From JABDKJ01 sp039028335 (GTDB lineage Bacteria; Bacteroidota; Bacteroidia; Flavobacteriales_D; JABDKJ01), in NCBI GenBank assembly GCA_039028335.1, contig JBCCIF010000045.1:1-25954 (forward strand): a DNA stretch of 25,954 bases. Reading direction: 5' to 3'. Every line of letters begins with the position of its first letter. The stretch's first letter is position 1. Both the position numbers and the translations under genes were made by a program. Positions 1-8,505 of this stretch are shown here, piece after piece. Below the pieces are notes generated by a model that worked only from the letters and a program-made list of their open reading frames with translations, did no database searches and was not told the DNA's origin.

Positions 1-496
1 TCAGAGTGCTTTTTTGACGGTCTATGACATCAAAAGTACCAGCGCAGTAAACTTTGTCAAGCGAGATGAGAACATATTGCTTACTGATAGTGCATTGATG
101 TACGATGAGCAAAGACAATTATTTCACATCAAGAATAACTGGAATAAGAAAGATGCGAAAAGTCCATTTTACATGAATTATCAATCGCCAGATAGCAATC
201 ACCACCGTATTATTTGTAATGGGTTTTATCAATTCAAAGGAGACTTAATCGTGCATTTCCATGAAAATCATTTACCTCAAGAGTTTAACAAGCAACTTCA
301 ATCAGATGTGCTTATAGTTTCAGATAACATCTGGATGAATTGGCAGGAGGTGAATAAGCATTATCATCCTAAAATTGTAGTCATTGATAGCTCAATTAAA
401 AACTACATCGCAAAAAAATGGAGGCAAGAATTAAAGAAATTGGGCATAGCATTCTGGGACGTTGGTCAACTAGGTGCATATATTAAACAATACTGA
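1..496 (+). CDS. ComEC/Rec2-family competence protein, C-terminal part (partial)
   Basis: The reading frame is open from the first bases of the window, so this is the 3' end of a longer gene; the TTG at 14 is internal, not a start. About 164 residues are visible. They begin with LTVYDIKSTSAVNFV followed by LLTDSAL, and later contain SDNIWMNW and VVIDSSI. This resembles the C-terminal region of Bacteroidota ComEC/Rec2 DNA-uptake channel proteins, whose last part is a metallo-hydrolase-like domain. The membrane segments that would clinch the call lie outside the window. It ends in TGA and is followed by a shared hairpin terminator facing glnA. The identification rests on remembered family resemblance only. 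Confidence 0.6.
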   Translation, partial: QSAFLTVYDIKSTSAVNFVKRDENILLTDSALMYDEQRQLFHIKNNWNKKDAKSPFYMNYQSPDSNHHRIICNGFYQFKGDLIVHFHENHLPQEFNKQLQSDVLIVSDNIWMNWQEVNKHYHPKIVVIDSSIKNYIAKKWRQELKKLGIAFWDVGQLGAYIKQY

Positions 497-514
497 TTTA
501 GCTTTTCCTAAATA

Positions 515-549
515 TAAAAAAAGGCCTCATTTCGAGGCCTTATCTTTTT
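515..549. terminator. Bidirectional intrinsic terminator between the comEC-like gene and glnA
   Basis: A perfect 8-bp stem (AAGGCCTC at 521-528, GAGGCCTT at 534-541) with a 5-nt loop is flanked by an A-tract on the left and a CTTTTT tract on the right. It can therefore stop transcription from both convergent genes. Confidence 0.85.
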
Positions 550-564
550 GGTTTTAGCTGTATT

Positions 565-1584
565 CTATAAATCTTTCACTGTATTGATAATGTTAGCGGC
601 CACTTTATAGGGGTCCGCATTAGAGGCAGGTCTTCTGTCTTCTAACCAACCCTTCCATTTGTTTTCTACCACAGCTACAGGAATGCGTATTGAAGCACCT
701 CTATCAGAGACTCCATAGGAGAATTTCTTGATGGATTGTGTTTCGTGTAGTCCTGTTAAACGTTCGTCATTGTAGGCGCCATATGCCTCAATCGCTTGCT
801 TAATGCGCGCTTTAGGTCTGAATTTTTCACAAATTTCTTCAAAGACTTTTTTCTTGCCTGAAGTTCTCAAGGCCGTATTTGAAAAGTTGGCATGCATTCC
901 CGATCCATTCCAATCACCTTTTACGGGTTTAGGGTGTAGGTTAATTCGCACACCGTAACGTTCAGCAACACGCTCGAGAAGGTAACGTGCCGCCCAAACT
1001 TGATCTCCTGCTTCTTTTGCACCTTTGGCAAAAACTTGGTACTCCCATTGGCCTTTCATCACCTCAGCATTGATACCTTCAATATTGATACCTGCTTCAA
1101 TGCAATAATCCATATGCTCTTCGATAATCTCTCTTCCAACTGCAAATTCTGCCCCTACAGAGCAGTAATACGGCCCTTGTGGTGGTGGGTAGTATCCATT
1201 TGCCGGAAAACCAAGCGGAGTATGATGCTCAATATCCCAAAGCACATATTCTTGCTCAAAACCAAACCAGAAATCGTTGTCATCATCATTAATGGTTGCT
1301 CGACCATTTGAATCATGAGGAGTGCCATCCGCATTCATCACTTCGCAAATCACGATATAACCATTGCTGCGAGAGGGGTCAGGAAATAATCTTACCGGTC
1401 TCAAAATGCAATCCGAGCTATTTCCTTCTGCCTGTTGGGTAGAGGAACCATCAAAAGACCAATCTGGACAGTCCTTAAGTTTTCCTTTGAATTTTGCACC
1501 ATCGAGGATTTTTGTCTTGCTCCTCATGCTTTGGGTTGGTTTGTAACCGTCCAACCAAACGTACTCTAGCTTGAATTTTGCCAT
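565..1584 (-). CDS. glnA: Glutamine synthetase, GSII (eukaryote-like) type
   Basis: Makes glutamine from glutamate, ammonia and ATP in the cytoplasm. The 339-residue length fits short GSII enzymes (about 340-370) rather than GSI (about 470) or GSIII (about 730). The N-terminus MAKFKLEYVWLDGY forms the beta-grasp region. Typical catalytic-domain motifs follow: SFDGSST near 43, FGFEQEY near 107, NAEVMKGQWEYQ near 171 and GSGMHANFS near 227, then an arginine-rich RIPV motif near 300. The gene starts with ATG at 1584. A consensus TAnnTTTG element lies about 60 nt upstream. It is complete, with no frameshift. Bacteroidota often encode GSIII as well; that cannot be judged here. Confidence 0.95.
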   Translation of the reverse strand: MAKFKLEYVWLDGYKPTQSMRSKTKILDGAKFKGKLKDCPDWSFDGSSTQQAEGNSSDCILRPVRLFPDPSRSNGYIVICEVMNADGTPHDSNGRATINDDDNDFWFGFEQEYVLWDIEHHTPLGFPANGYYPPPQGPYYCSVGAEFAVGREIIEEHMDYCIEAGINIEGINAEVMKGQWEYQVFAKGAKEAGDQVWAARYLLERVAERYGVRINLHPKPVKGDWNGSGMHANFSNTALRTSGKKKVFEEICEKFRPKARIKQAIEAYGAYNDERLTGLHETQSIKKFSYGVSDRGASIRIPVAVVENKWKGWLEDRRPASNADPYKVAANIINTVKDL

Positions 1585-1644
1585 GATTTTAATTAAGTAA
1601 TTATTCTTCTAAATTGTTTGTTAGATTTTATCATTTCAAGCGGA

Positions 1645-1652
1645 CAAATATA
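1645..1652 (-). promoter_or_regulatory. Candidate -7 promoter element of glnA
   Basis: On the minus strand this reads TATATTTG, a perfect match to the Bacteroidota TAnnTTTG element. It predicts a start near 1638 and a leader of about 54 nt. No well-spaced -33 TTTG is visible. A small dyad (GCTC-AA-GAGC) lies just upstream. Confidence 0.5.
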
Positions 1653-1789
1653 ATTACAAATGCTCTTGAGCTTTACTCAATGTGAATAAAATGGATGCTT
1701 TTTTTAATACTTTTTCGATGATTGATTATCGATTTTTTGAACCGACCCGATGAGTGATCCACTCCTCTACCGATGATACAAAAAGAGCA

Positions 1790-3343
1790 CTAATTCTTGG
1801 ATATCCTTTTGCGGACCGTTCCTTTTTCTGAATGTACTTCTAGAATGTAAATGCCTCGTGAAAATGGACTCATGTCAATTTGATTGACTTCCTTCTGTTT
1901 GATTAGAATTTCCTCTCCTAAAGAATTGAACAAGACACAATATTCTATATCCAATGCCGTCTGGATATAAATAAATTCTGAGGATGGATTTGGATATATC
2001 TTAACTTGTTTTTGTAAAGCAACTTGTTTATCGCTCGGCTCGTCACTGGGGCCGATGACACCATCGTCAAATTCTTCAAAATCAGCATCTACTGTTATTT
2101 CCATACAATCTGGAATGCCGTTACTATTCACATCAATAGTGTCATCTTCACCTGGGCATTGATCGTTTAGATTGCAAATGCCATCACCATCAGAGTCCAA
2201 AAATTGACCCACACAATTGCAGTTGGCATCTAATTCATCCCAATAGGTGCATGGATCATTGTCGTCACATGAATCACCCAATATGCAATCTCCATTTGTA
2301 AGATCTTGCGTGTCGCAAATCCCATCACCATCCGTGTCAAGAATGATTGTGTCAATACATTCGCATTGATTATCAAGAACACCTAATTCAGTACAGTCAT
2401 TGAAAACGTTACAGGGATTTCCTTCTACACATTCAATCTCTTCTAACCAGCGGATTTCGTTATTTGATGTATTGATGAAAATGAGATCGGCATTGCCATC
2501 ATTGTCAAGGTCGCCTATGTCTAATTGATGAACTGTATTGAATAGCTGAAATATAGTACCGTCAATATCTACTGGGTGGACGTTTAGGTTTGCGTCCTTT
2601 TCGAGCAATAATTTTGAATTCCAACTGCCTCCCTCTTCCCGAATGAGGAAATCTTCGTCTCCATCTAAATCAAAATCAATGAAACTTATACCCTTAAATG
2701 TGTTGTCCTGCAAAAGACTTGAGCCAGAAATAAAGTCACCGTTGTCCTGTCTAATATGATCTGCAAGCGAAAAGGCCAAAGTTTCAGTGTAAGGATAGTA
2801 TCCATCATCATCGGGAATTAGAAAAGGATCCAAATTAATTTTATCAATATCCCCATCATTATCCAGATCCGTGTAAAAACTAAGTCCATTGTTATCCTGA
2901 AAATTTTCAAAAACCAAAACTCCGTTTTCATTGGTTTTAAACTCAAAATGATACTCATCTATCCAGGTGTACCAAGGGGTTCCATCCACATTGTACTTGT
3001 TACTGACTAAATCGATATCCCCATCTGAGTCGATATCGCTGAAATTTAAAGCGCCAATATGTGATGTGTAGTATTGAGTAGGAATAGTACTGAGAAAATC
3101 TTCAACGAACTGATTATTCAGATTCAAGCTTCCAGCACCATCATTTTCAAAATACCAAAACTCGTTAAATCCTGAATTGCTGGTGATCAGGACTTCATCA
3201 TAACCATCTCCATTCATGTCGGCCATATGCAATTGAAAAGCAGGGTGTGGCAATTCTATATCTAAAAAAGGGTTAATTGAATCTGGTTTTTCGAGATACA
3301 TTGGAAATTGAGACAAAGCAATTCCAGGAAAGAGCGCACACAA
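1790..3343 (-). CDS. Secreted FG-GAP/VCBS-repeat protein with thrombospondin type 3 repeats and T9SS sorting domain
   Basis: Likely a secreted or surface calcium-binding protein of unknown ligand. Acidic FG-GAP-like loops recur: DMNGDGYDEV, DIDSDGDIDLV, DLDNDGDID, DFDLDGDEDF and DLDNDGNADL, suggesting a beta-propeller over roughly residues 30-300. A cysteine-rich stretch follows, with thrombospondin-3 loops DTDGDGICD and DSDGDGICN. The last 80 residues are a type A T9SS sorting domain (KIYPNPSSEFIYI ... GIYILEVHSEKG), so export is Sec then Por secretion. The only standard start in frame is TTG at 3343, which gives a signal peptide lacking basic residues. Reading upstream adds KPWYKILFSH in front, which looks like the missing n-region but has ATC where ATG is expected. 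The true start is unsettled. Confidence 0.8.
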   Translation of the reverse strand: MCALFPGIALSQFPMYLEKPDSINPFLDIELPHPAFQLHMADMNGDGYDEVLITSNSGFNEFWYFENDGAGSLNLNNQFVEDFLSTIPTQYYTSHIGALNFSDIDSDGDIDLVSNKYNVDGTPWYTWIDEYHFEFKTNENGVLVFENFQDNNGLSFYTDLDNDGDIDKINLDPFLIPDDDGYYPYTETLAFSLADHIRQDNGDFISGSSLLQDNTFKGISFIDFDLDGDEDFLIREEGGSWNSKLLLEKDANLNVHPVDIDGTIFQLFNTVHQLDIGDLDNDGNADLIFINTSNNEIRWLEEIECVEGNPCNVFNDCTELGVLDNQCECIDTIILDTDGDGICDTQDLTNGDCILGDSCDDNDPCTYWDELDANCNCVGQFLDSDGDGICNLNDQCPGEDDTIDVNSNGIPDCMEITVDADFEEFDDGVIGPSDEPSDKQVALQKQVKIYPNPSSEFIYIQTALDIEYCVLFNSLGEEILIKQKEVNQIDMSPFSRGIYILEVHSEKGTVRKRISKN

Positions 3344-3394
3344 GTGACTGAACAGTATTTTATACCAAGGCTTGATGTATCCAATTTAACAAAA

Positions 3395-3408
3395 AAAGAC
3401 ATGTCTTT
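3395..3408. repeat. 14-bp perfect palindrome upstream of the FG-GAP protein gene
   Basis: AAAGACATGTCTTT is an exact palindrome inside the 261-nt gap between two minus-strand genes. It could be an operator or a chance dyad. The rest of the gap (3344-3604) shows no convincing gene. Confidence 0.3.
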
Positions 3409-3604
3409 CCAGCGCTTTTTTAATGTTATCAGGGTAAACGCGCTTAAAACAAGAATCCTTCTCGACAATCTTGTTCAGAGTATTGGTTCTTCTGCCATTC
3501 TGTTTCTTGGGCAATGCTTCAGACTTCAGAATGAATCTTTAGAGTGAAGAAAAAGCTGGATAATTTAAAATTCTCGAAAGCAATCATCAAACCTTGTGCT
3601 TGAA

Positions 3605-5440
3605 TTAAGCCAATTCGAACTGTAAAGTGCTGAGGTGCTTATAAACGCCTTGTTCATTTTGAATGAGTTCGCCATGTGTACCCCGCTCAACAATCTTTCC
3701 TGCTTCAAGAACCAGGATTTCGTCTGCATTCCGAATGGTTGAGAGTCTGTGCGCGATAACAATCGATGTGCGGCCTTCCATAAGGACGTCCAGTGCTTGT
3801 TGCACCAGGCTTTCCGATTCTGAATCGAGGGCTGAAGTTGCTTCGTCCAGGACGAGAATAGTCGGATTTTTAAGCACCGCTCTGGCAATGGCGATTCGTT
3901 GACGCTGGCCACCAGACAATTGTATTCCCCTTTCACCAACTACTGTGTCTAAACCATCTGGAAATTTTTCAATGAATTCCAAGGCATTGGCTTTTTTGGC
4001 TGCCGCAAGAATCTCTTCATCAGAAGCATTTGTTTTACCATAGGCAATATTTTCTCGAATGCTTCCTCCAAATAACAAAACCTCCTGTGGCACGAAGGCC
4101 ATTTGATTGCGCAATCCCTGTAAGGTATACTCATCAGCATTTTTGCCATCAAAAAGAATGCTGCCCTCATTGGGTGGATATAATTGTAAAATCAATGAGG
4201 CGATGGTTGATTTTCCGGAACCAGAGCCGCCTACAAGGGCGATTGTTTTTCCAGCAGGAATGCTAAATTCAATGCCTTTCAAAACCGGAACATCGGATCG
4301 GGTGCTATAGGCAAAATGAATATTTTCGAATGCGAGATCTCCTTTTAAAGAGATACTCGGGATATTTTCATCCGTACTGACATCTTCTTCTTTAAGAGCC
4401 AATTTACCCAGTACATTTTCTATGGCGCCCAACCCTCGTTGAAAAGCAGCATATTGAATAGGCAATCCACCAATAGATCCTCCGATGAAAGTGGTGAGGA
4501 TAATAAAGGTTAAGAAGTCATCTGTGTTCACTTGATTGTCTGCTTCAACTAAGGAAGCTCCTTTCCAAACAATAAATGTGATGGCGCCAAAAATGAAGAG
4601 AATGATGAAGGCAGCAAAGGCACCTCGCCAAATTGCTGCTTTCAAACCAATCGATTTGATTTGTTTGATGTCTTTCATATAGCGCAGAAATTCAAAGCCT
4701 TCATTGGCAAATGCTTTCACATTGATGATGCTCGTAAACGTTTCTTCGACCACCACGTTAGAATTCGAAACGGCATTTTGTGTGGCTTTGGAGAGTTTAC
4801 GAATGTATCTTCCGAAAACAGCCGCGACTATGATGACCAAAGGTATGACCGCGAGCATGTACATGGCCAATTCCCAAGAGATGACGAAAAGCAAAGCAAT
4901 TCCAAAAACCACAATAATACTCTGCCGCAATAATTCAGCAGTTGTTGTGGTAAAGGTTTCTTGAATTGAAGAAATGTCGGCCGAAATACGGCTATTCAAA
5001 TCTCCTACACGTTGTGCATTGAACCATTCCATTGGCATGGAGATGATTTTCTTGAAGGTGTCCGCTCTGAGATGGATCATCATGTTTTCTGAAACCCAAG
5101 CAAAGATGTAAACCCGAAAAAAGGAAATCACCGATTGCACCAAAAGAATGATCCCCAAAATCAAGAGCAATTGATTCACGGAATCGAATTCTAGATTCAA
5201 TCCACCCAATTCCATCACGATATCTGTTGTTTTTTTATCGATCAAGGAACCGGCCATTTCACCCATAAAAGTGGGAACGGCCAAAGCAATAAAACCCGTC
5301 AATGAAAGTAAAATCAGCCCAAATGCATATTGCCATTTATAGGGTCTGAGATAACTGTAGATTTTCTTGACCTGCTGCCAAGAGCTTTTATTGAGCTTCC
5401 TTTTAGGGGGTTGGTAATCACTTCCGTTTTTTCCTGCCAT
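3605..5440 (-). CDS. ABC exporter, fused permease-ATPase (MsbA/multidrug type)
   Basis: A half-transporter of 611 residues that should act as a homodimer in the inner membrane to export a lipid or hydrophobic compound; the substrate cannot be read from sequence. Residues 35-340 form the six-helix membrane domain, with helices near 38-60, 88-115, 172-210 and 272-325. The ATPase domain has Walker A GGSGSGKST (404-412), Q-loop FVPQE (449-453), signature LSGGQRQR (508-515), Walker B ILVLDEATSALD (528-539) and the H-loop in IVIAHRLSTI. All catalytic residues are present and the length is normal. It begins at ATG 5440 and sits 92 nt downstream of a T9SS protein gene on the same strand. It may be co-transcribed or use its own weak promoter in that gap. 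Confidence 0.93.
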   Translation of the reverse strand: MAGKNGSDYQPPKRKLNKSSWQQVKKIYSYLRPYKWQYAFGLILLSLTGFIALAVPTFMGEMAGSLIDKKTTDIVMELGGLNLEFDSVNQLLLILGIILLVQSVISFFRVYIFAWVSENMMIHLRADTFKKIISMPMEWFNAQRVGDLNSRISADISSIQETFTTTTAELLRQSIIVVFGIALLFVISWELAMYMLAVIPLVIIVAAVFGRYIRKLSKATQNAVSNSNVVVEETFTSIINVKAFANEGFEFLRYMKDIKQIKSIGLKAAIWRGAFAAFIILFIFGAITFIVWKGASLVEADNQVNTDDFLTFIILTTFIGGSIGGLPIQYAAFQRGLGAIENVLGKLALKEEDVSTDENIPSISLKGDLAFENIHFAYSTRSDVPVLKGIEFSIPAGKTIALVGGSGSGKSTIASLILQLYPPNEGSILFDGKNADEYTLQGLRNQMAFVPQEVLLFGGSIRENIAYGKTNASDEEILAAAKKANALEFIEKFPDGLDTVVGERGIQLSGGQRQRIAIARAVLKNPTILVLDEATSALDSESESLVQQALDVLMEGRTSIVIAHRLSTIRNADEILVLEAGKIVERGTHGELIQNEQGVYKHLSTLQFELA

Positions 5441-5532
5441 GAGAGAGCGAAATTAGGCATTCTATTAAAAGTATTGAACGCTGAAATTCGATTTTCAAAA
5501 AAAGGGCAAACTGATTCGGTGCATATCTTTAT

Positions 5533-7263
5533 TCAATGGACCAATACTTTGCGTGATTCATGCAAAGCATCTTCATCTCTTAGTTCGATGAAATATAAAC
5601 CGGGCGCTTCATTTATCTCAATTTGAAAAAAAGATGTGTTCTTTCTTTCTGAGGTTATAAGTTTTCCCATTTGGTCGTAAACATTGACGTTAATTTGTCC
5701 TTCCAATTGAGGCAAGACCACATTGAAAATTCCGATTGTCGGATTGGGGAATATAATTACTTCTGAATTTTCTGAATTCAATTCAGAAAGCGAACTGATA
5801 TAGTTATTACTCAATTTAAGGATGACTCCGTCAAAATCTCCTGGCTCTGTGCTGTTGATAAATACAGAATTACCTGGTGCAAAATCAATTGAGCCCATAT
5901 ACCGAAAAGGTAAATATATGCCAGTTTCATCTATTGCAGCTAGGTCCAAATTAACACTTGATTCACTTGCCAAGGACTCTACCCACTGCAGATTTCCGCT
6001 GGATGATATTCCAAGAAGCAGGCCATCTCTGAGTGCTATGGTTGTATTATACTCCGTATTGTCCGGTAGAATATAAAAAGGTAATGGTCCGCCAAAGGTA
6101 TTTCCAACAGCTATCAAATCATCGTTTTCATTTAAAACAAGGCGTTCAATCCTCTCTGAACCAAAACCTGTAACCTGCTTGTACCATTGCAATTCAAAAT
6201 TTTGATTCCACTTCACGATAGCCGCATCAATCTGATCATCTAAAGGGCTCAAATTGAGTTCTTCTGTGCTGGGGTCAATATCTATTTCATCTATAAAATT
6301 AAAGGCAAAATAAATATCATCATTTGAATCTATAGCGAGCGCATCTGGCACATCATCATCATAAGAGCCTAAGCTTACAGCATTGATGAAGCCTCCATTT
6401 TGATTCAGTTTTAAAAGAAAAAGGTCTTGGGAAGATTGCGAACCAAATGGACCGTCTGTCATACTTTCAAGCTCATATTCCGAAAGCCCGGGATCAAAAT
6501 CAACAATTCCTTTGAAACAACCAAGAGCGATAATTTCATTCTCTGAATTTACAGTCGCCCTTTTTATACTATTTTGATCACCAAAAAAATTACTTACCCA
6601 TATTAAATTCCAATCAGAATTAAACTTTGCAACATATCCACTACCGACCTGACCTGCGTCCACAATAAACTCTCCAGCACCTGGATCGAAATCAGTTTGA
6701 AAGGAAGCTGATCCAGCAACAATATAATCTCCATTCTGATCTATTTGAATCGAATTGATCCCGAAACAGTCGTATTCTTTAACCCAGATGAACTCTCCTT
6801 CTAAATTCAACTTCAAAATAAACTTACTGCCAAATAGCTCAGATTCCATAATTTCTGATCCCGAATCAGGATCAAAGTCTACTTCGTCAGTATAGCTACC
6901 AGTTAAAATGATTGATTCGTCAGTCGAAATTGAGATTTTACTTACAGAATTATGAGAATCGACAGTAAGATTGTGTAAAAACTTTACCCAAATAACATCA
7001 CCATTTTCACTCTGTTTAAGAATGAAGCTCTGTGTGTTCTCTGATTCAATGATATTGGTTGAAGATCCTAAAGAAAAATCGCATGATCCAAGAAAATATC
7101 CGGTCGTGTAAACATTTCCAGAGTCATCAATGCCAAAGTCCACTATCAATATGGATCCATCTCCTTCAAGGAATTTAACCCAGTCCAATGTGGGTGTTTG
7201 TCCAGAAACTGCAGCACTTAAAGTAATCATCAGCAATGCGATACTAACCTTTAATTTACTCAT
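5533..7263 (-). CDS. Secreted beta-propeller-like protein with DFDPG repeats and T9SS sorting domain
   Basis: Begins with a clear Sec signal peptide (MSKLKVSIALLMITLSAAVSG, cleavage before QTP). The body of 576 residues carries a repeated unit with phrases such as VDFDPDSG, TDFDPGAGEF, VDFDPGLSEY, IDIDPSTEEL and IDFAPGNSVF, alternating with strands such as ILKLNLEGEFIWVKEY. This pattern is common in Bacteroidota SBBP-type propeller proteins. The C-terminus is a type A T9SS sorting domain (IIFPNPTIGIFNVVLP ... GLYFIELRDED), so the product is probably secreted or surface-anchored. No enzymatic motif is visible. The ATG start is well supported by the signal peptide. Function unknown; adhesion or a structural role is possible but unproven. 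Confidence 0.85.
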   Translation of the reverse strand: MSKLKVSIALLMITLSAAVSGQTPTLDWVKFLEGDGSILIVDFGIDDSGNVYTTGYFLGSCDFSLGSSTNIIESENTQSFILKQSENGDVIWVKFLHNLTVDSHNSVSKISISTDESIILTGSYTDEVDFDPDSGSEIMESELFGSKFILKLNLEGEFIWVKEYDCFGINSIQIDQNGDYIVAGSASFQTDFDPGAGEFIVDAGQVGSGYVAKFNSDWNLIWVSNFFGDQNSIKRATVNSENEIIALGCFKGIVDFDPGLSEYELESMTDGPFGSQSSQDLFLLKLNQNGGFINAVSLGSYDDDVPDALAIDSNDDIYFAFNFIDEIDIDPSTEELNLSPLDDQIDAAIVKWNQNFELQWYKQVTGFGSERIERLVLNENDDLIAVGNTFGGPLPFYILPDNTEYNTTIALRDGLLLGISSSGNLQWVESLASESSVNLDLAAIDETGIYLPFRYMGSIDFAPGNSVFINSTEPGDFDGVILKLSNNYISSLSELNSENSEVIIFPNPTIGIFNVVLPQLEGQINVNVYDQMGKLITSERKNTSFFQIEINEAPGLYFIELRDEDALHESRKVLVH

Positions 7264-7354
7264 GAGCGTTTTTTGAGAATATGAATATCGAGTTTTTCCG
7301 TATCTATTCTACAATTTTGGCGTAGAATTGTCCAGTAAATATTCTTTACACAAA

Positions 7355-7386
7355 ATTGTGTGGATAGAGAAAAAAGCATACTTTTG
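7355..7386 (+). promoter_or_regulatory. Promoter of rpmH
   Basis: ATTG at 7355-7358 (-33 element) and TACTTTTG at 7379-7386 (perfect TAnnTTTG -7 element) are separated by 20 nt, the expected Bacteroidota spacing. The predicted start near 7393 leaves a leader of about 20 nt before rpmH. Confidence 0.7.
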
Positions 7387-7413
7387 TCGTCCAATTTTTG
7401 AGAATAAGAAATA

Positions 7414-7572
7414 ATGAAAAGAACTTTTCAACCTTCGAATAGAAAAAGAAGAAATAAGCATGGCTTCAGAGAGCGTATGGCTTCTGCTGAGGGGAGAAAA
7501 GTATTGGCGAGAAGAAGAGCCAAAGGTAGAAAGAAGGTTTCTGTTTCTTCAGAAAAGCTACACAAGCGTTAA
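7414..7572 (+). CDS. rpmH: 50S ribosomal protein L34
   Basis: A 52-codon gene. The product starts MKRTFQPSNRKRRNKHGFR, followed by MASAEGRKVLARRRAKGRKK, which is the diagnostic L34 sequence. L34 is a small basic protein of the large ribosomal subunit that binds 23S rRNA. It has a strong, well-spaced promoter just upstream. Its stop codon overlaps the stop of the convergent hydrolase gene by 4 bp (7569-7572), and no terminator follows directly. The first hairpin with a T-run on this strand lies at 8456-8486, so rpmH transcripts may run antisense through the whole hydrolase gene. The neighbourhood does not show rnpA or yidC, the usual partners in many bacteria. Confidence 0.97.
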   Translation: MKRTFQPSNRKRRNKHGFRERMASAEGRKVLARRRAKGRKKVSVSSEKLHKR

Positions 7573-8435
7573 GTCTCAATAATCTCCACGAGTTTATCCA
7601 CGTATTTCTTTTTTAAAATGATATGCCCTGTTTTTATGGGGTAAATAATCTTTTTGGGTGCAAAGTGCTTCTCCCATTCCAGCGCCTTGCTTAATTTGAT
7701 GATCTTGTCTTTTTTTCCGTAAATACCTTTTAAGTCAATCTGATGTTCGAGAACAGCCGCATTGAATTTATCCATATTGGGAAAAAGATATCTGCCAGAC
7801 ATCCATGTCTTGAAAATTTGCAAGCGTTTCATTTTGTCTTTTAAAGGAGCTACGGAAACAGCATAGATCTTTTCATTCATCAGTCCAGTTTTAAGCAATA
7901 TTTTTCCGAGAGCCAAGGAAAACCAAGGGAAACGAATAATCGATTTGAAGGCCAAACGGCCAATGGGGTTGTTGACAGAAAAACCATTCCAAAATTTTTG
8001 TTCAATTCCATCCGCAGCAAAAAAGATCACTTCACGAATCCTTTCTGGAATTTCCTCTACCAAAGCCATGGCCATTTTGCCACCCATGCTATGAGCCATT
8101 AAACCAATTTTTTCAATCCCGCGATCATTGAGAAATTGAATGAATAAAGCAGCAAATTCCTTTTTGCTAATTTCATTTTTAGTGATCCGGTCAGCAGGAT
8201 ATTTGGATTGTGAATGGTGGAAGAACCAGTGAAAAGCAAAAATTTGCCATTCTTCTTTTTTGGCCGATTCAAAAATTTGATAGTCAAACCCATCTTGGCC
8301 AAAGCCATGAAAAGCGATAAAAGTGCGATTTCCCTGTCCAAAAGTGTCAAATGCTAAAGAAAAAGGGTGATATGTTAATAAATCGTGATGGATAAAGGCA
8401 AAGAAAACATTAATTTCGCATCCGATTATGACCAA
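7569..8435 (-). CDS. Alpha/beta-fold hydrolase
   Basis: A single-domain alpha/beta hydrolase of unknown substrate. The oxyanion-hole motif is FHGFGQDG (43-50). The nucleophile elbow is AHSMGGKM with Ser116, the acid is probably Asp243 in YGKKDKII, and the catalytic His271 lies in KTGHIIL. The triad is therefore complete and length (about 270-288) is normal. There is no signal peptide, so it is probably cytoplasmic. The only standard start in frame is TTG at 8435; the first 20 residues do not resemble the family, and conserved sequence begins around LLTYHPFSLAFDTFG, so the start is uncertain. It is convergent with rpmH (4-bp overlap of stops) and divergent from carB. Could be an esterase, lipase or C-C hydrolase. 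Confidence 0.85.
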   Translation of the reverse strand: MVIIGCEINVFFAFIHHDLLTYHPFSLAFDTFGQGNRTFIAFHGFGQDGFDYQIFESAKKEEWQIFAFHWFFHHSQSKYPADRITKNEISKKEFAALFIQFLNDRGIEKIGLMAHSMGGKMAMALVEEIPERIREVIFFAADGIEQKFWNGFSVNNPIGRLAFKSIIRFPWFSLALGKILLKTGLMNEKIYAVSVAPLKDKMKRLQIFKTWMSGRYLFPNMDKFNAAVLEHQIDLKGIYGKKDKIIKLSKALEWEKHFAPKKIIYPIKTGHIILKKKYVDKLVEIIET

Positions 8436-8455
8436 AGGATCAATCAGTATAAATC

Positions 8456-8486
8456 AATCACCACGAAAACGTTGGTGATTTTTTTT
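8456..8486 (+). terminator. Intrinsic terminator 20 nt before carB (possible attenuator)
   Basis: AATCACCA (8456-8463) pairs with TGGTGATT (8473-8480), followed by a run of eight T (8479-8486). It can end rpmH-initiated antisense transcripts, or act as an attenuator in a carB leader. No good carB promoter is visible between it and the start codon. Confidence 0.7.
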
Positions 8487-8505
8487 GGACTATAATTAAT
8501 GAAAT

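Noticed and set aside
3308..3547. Plus-strand ORF of 79 codons
   Set aside because: Overlaps the signal-peptide region and intergenic DNA of minus-strand genes, with no domain and low-complexity content.
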